NCBI GenBank assembly: GCA_946406115.1
Contig: OX291545.1
Coordinates: 11,794,001 to 11,858,000 of the forward strand
Source: Apoda limacodes
Lineage: Eukaryota; Arthropoda; Insecta; Lepidoptera; Limacodidae
Direction: 5' to 3'
DNA length: 64,000 nt
The notes beneath the pieces were generated by a model that was not told where the DNA came from, did no database searches, and saw only the letters and a list, made by a program, of their open reading frames with translations. Each line of letters begins with the position of its first letter. Position 1 is the first letter of the stretch. This document shows positions 62,018 to 64,000 of the stretch, piece after piece. The translations under genes and the position numbers were made by a program.

Positions 62018-64000
62018 TTAAGTGGTATTTTGTTTATTTTTATCTCTAATGTAGGCGCGAATAGCTCGATCAGATGCACCCGGCGGTGGAGGGGTTAGCT
62101 GCTGATCTGGTCCATACTCTGTTGGCTTATTTGGCGCTGTAACAGTTTCGTCGCTACGTGCCGTGATTTCCAGTTCGTCGCCGCAGCCGTCGGTATCTGT
62201 TATTTCGGGAATATCTGAATTTTGCTCTACTTCCTCGGTCTCGTTCGAACAAGTCCGCGGTAACGAGTATCTTCTATTGTTTACCGAGATGGTTTGGTCC
62301 TGATGTCGTCTCCACTCTACACCCCCTCCGACGTCTACCTTATATGAAACTGGTCCAGTTTTAGAAACAATTTTGCCTTTGGACCATTTGTCCCCCTTCG
62401 CGGTGTAGTCGCGGGCAAGTACCGTGTCTCCTATCTTTACGTCGCGCATATTCCCGCCGGCCGAGGCTTGCTGACGCGCCTGTGCCTAGCGTGCCGCTGC
62501 GGCCGCATCAGGTCGCAGCGCATCGAGGCGGCCCCGCAGCCGCCGTCCCAGCAACGCTGCGACAGGTGACACGCCTGTCGTCGCGTGCTCACAGTTGCGG
62601 TATTGAAATAAAAAAATATGTAAAGCCTTAGAAATGTCCTTACCCTCCAATACGGCTTTTTTATTGTTTTTACAGCGTTTTCAGCCTCTTCATTCCCTTG
62701 AGGTCTGTATGGTGCACTTGTAATGTGCCTAATATAATTATTTTGGCAATATTGTTTAAATTCCTCACTTAAGAACGGAGGGCCGTTATCTGTTACTAAC
62801 TGAGCGGGCAGACCGAAACGCGCAAAAATCGACCTTATCGCGTTTATCATTGCTGTCGCCGTAGTTCTATTCATTTGGATAGCTTCAATCCACTTGGAAT
62901 GTACATCGACCATGACTAGGTACAGTTTGCCCGCACAATCCGCAAAATCTGCGTGCACCCTGTACCAGGGGTTCAGTGGGAACTCCCATGGGTGAAGTGA
63001 AGCACGGGCTGGGGCATCCCTAACTGCACAGCACGTACCACATGCTCGACATGTATCCTCAATGCCACTGTCTAGCCTGGGCCAGTAAACATAACTGCGT
63101 GCGATGGATTTCATTTTATTCATGCCAACATGACCTTCATGAATTTCACTTAGTACTTTTTTTTTAATTGACTGTGGAATAACAATGCGATATTTATAAA
63201 TGATACATCCTAACTCAATATATAAATCATTTTTACGAGCGAAATTTGGTTTTTCATTTTTGTGTAACTTGGCCAACCGAACATTATATAACCGAGAATT
63301 TTACTAAGAATTGAATCTTTTTTTGTTACTTTCGCCACATCCTTAAAATTGATAGTATAGCGTCATCTATAAAGTTCAAGTAGGATTTTGAATATTTTTC
63401 CACAGTAGCTGCGTTTCCTTTCAATGGACGACGGGATAACGCATCCGCTGGTCCGTTGTTTTCCGAACGTACAAATTCTATTTCAAACTCGTATCCCGCT
63501 AAACGCGTCGCCCAACGCTGCAGCCTACTCGCTGCCGTTTGTGGTATGCCCCCCTTTTTTCCAAAAATATGTGTAAAAAGTGCCTTCCGTACAAAAATTG
63601 TTGATGTTTGCCTCTTTATCTAGTTGGCTATAGTTCCTTTCCGCTGGCGTGAGTGTCCTCGACGCGCAGCTGACGGGCCGCTCGCTGCCGTCCTCGTATT
63701 GATGCGCGAGGACCGCGCCCACACCGTACGCGCTGCTATCTACTGACAATACTAACGGCCGCCCCTCTTTATAATGCGCTAGCACAGTTTTACTTAAAAG
63801 TATTCGCTTAGCCTAAGTAATCGCTTTCTCACATTCTGCGGACCATACCCATGGTACTTCTTTCTTAAGCATGGCGTTTAAAGGGTACAGTAAAGTGCTT
63901 AGGTTACTGACAAATTTTCCGTAATAATTAATCATCCCTAAAAAACTTTTTAACTGGGAAGTGTCATTAAAACGGGGTGCAGCGGATATTGCTTTCAGTT
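62018..64000 (-). mobile_element. Ty3/gypsy (mag-like) pol region, antisense, running off the right edge
   Basis: Minus strand, upstream to downstream: end of reverse transcriptase (above 63785), RNase H (63785-63525, LVLSVDSSAYGVGAVLAHQY), integrase with HHCC finger (HEGHVGMNK... CRACGTC), catalytic core (HADFADCAGK, TDNGPPFLSEEF, PYRPQGNEEAENA; the D, D, E residues are present) and a C-terminal chromo-less tail at 62449-62018 (VKIGDTVLARDY). The frame shifts by one base at an A run near 62660 and is broken again around 63300-63590. The 3' LTR should lie in 61480-62017 but its limits were not resolved. Sits in a GHITM intron against the gene. Confidence 0.88.

Overview
The window is animal nuclear DNA, most likely from a moth or butterfly. 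The evidence is short GT-AG exons in AT-rich sequence and a repeat load typical of Lepidoptera: jockey- and RTE-type LINEs, a tRNA-derived SINE, TC...CTAG Helitron-like copies, mariner and hAT remnants, and a mag-like Ty3/gypsy element. The species is not determined. No bacterial operon, CRISPR array or functional RNA gene is present.

Three conserved host genes were assembled by hand from exons. (1) 1-35171, plus strand: the last 32 exons of a HYDIN orthologue, the giant ASH/MSP-domain protein of the ciliary central pair. All exon phases join into one open frame of 1946 codons ending in TAG at 35169-35171; the N-terminal part lies left of the window. (2) 37695-49159, minus strand: a complete six-exon NOC2L (nucleolar complex protein 2, 60S ribosome biogenesis), 672 residues. 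(3) 56080-61466, plus strand, running off the right edge: the first four coding exons of GHITM/TMBIM5, an inner mitochondrial membrane protein. HYDIN and NOC2L are convergent; NOC2L and GHITM are divergent, with about 7 kb of transposon debris between them. The genes serve unrelated housekeeping or ciliary roles and do not form a pathway.

Most of the rest is mobile-element sequence in long introns and intergenic gaps. One LINE family (endonuclease plus reverse transcriptase, jockey-like) has about eleven broken copies. RTE-like pieces, another jockey-like LINE, an I/R1-like LINE end with RNase H, a gypsy gag fragment and an antisense gypsy pol region inside a GHITM intron are also present. 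Structural elements include three Helitron-like copies, a tRNA-SINE pair, an internally deleted mariner with terminal repeats, a Tigger-like MITE with TA duplication, a hAT-like MITE with 8-bp duplication, three long fold-back palindromes, a 54-bp minisatellite that keeps an open frame, a perfect 2 x 159 bp tandem duplication, and 5S rRNA-like segments.

I did not find a convincing new biological system. The items most worth following are the open-frame minisatellite, the fold-back elements, the 5S-like repeat segments, two unexplained coding-like stretches inside HYDIN introns, the microhomology deletion in a LINE copy, and the NOC2L poly(A) signal that overlaps the stop codon.
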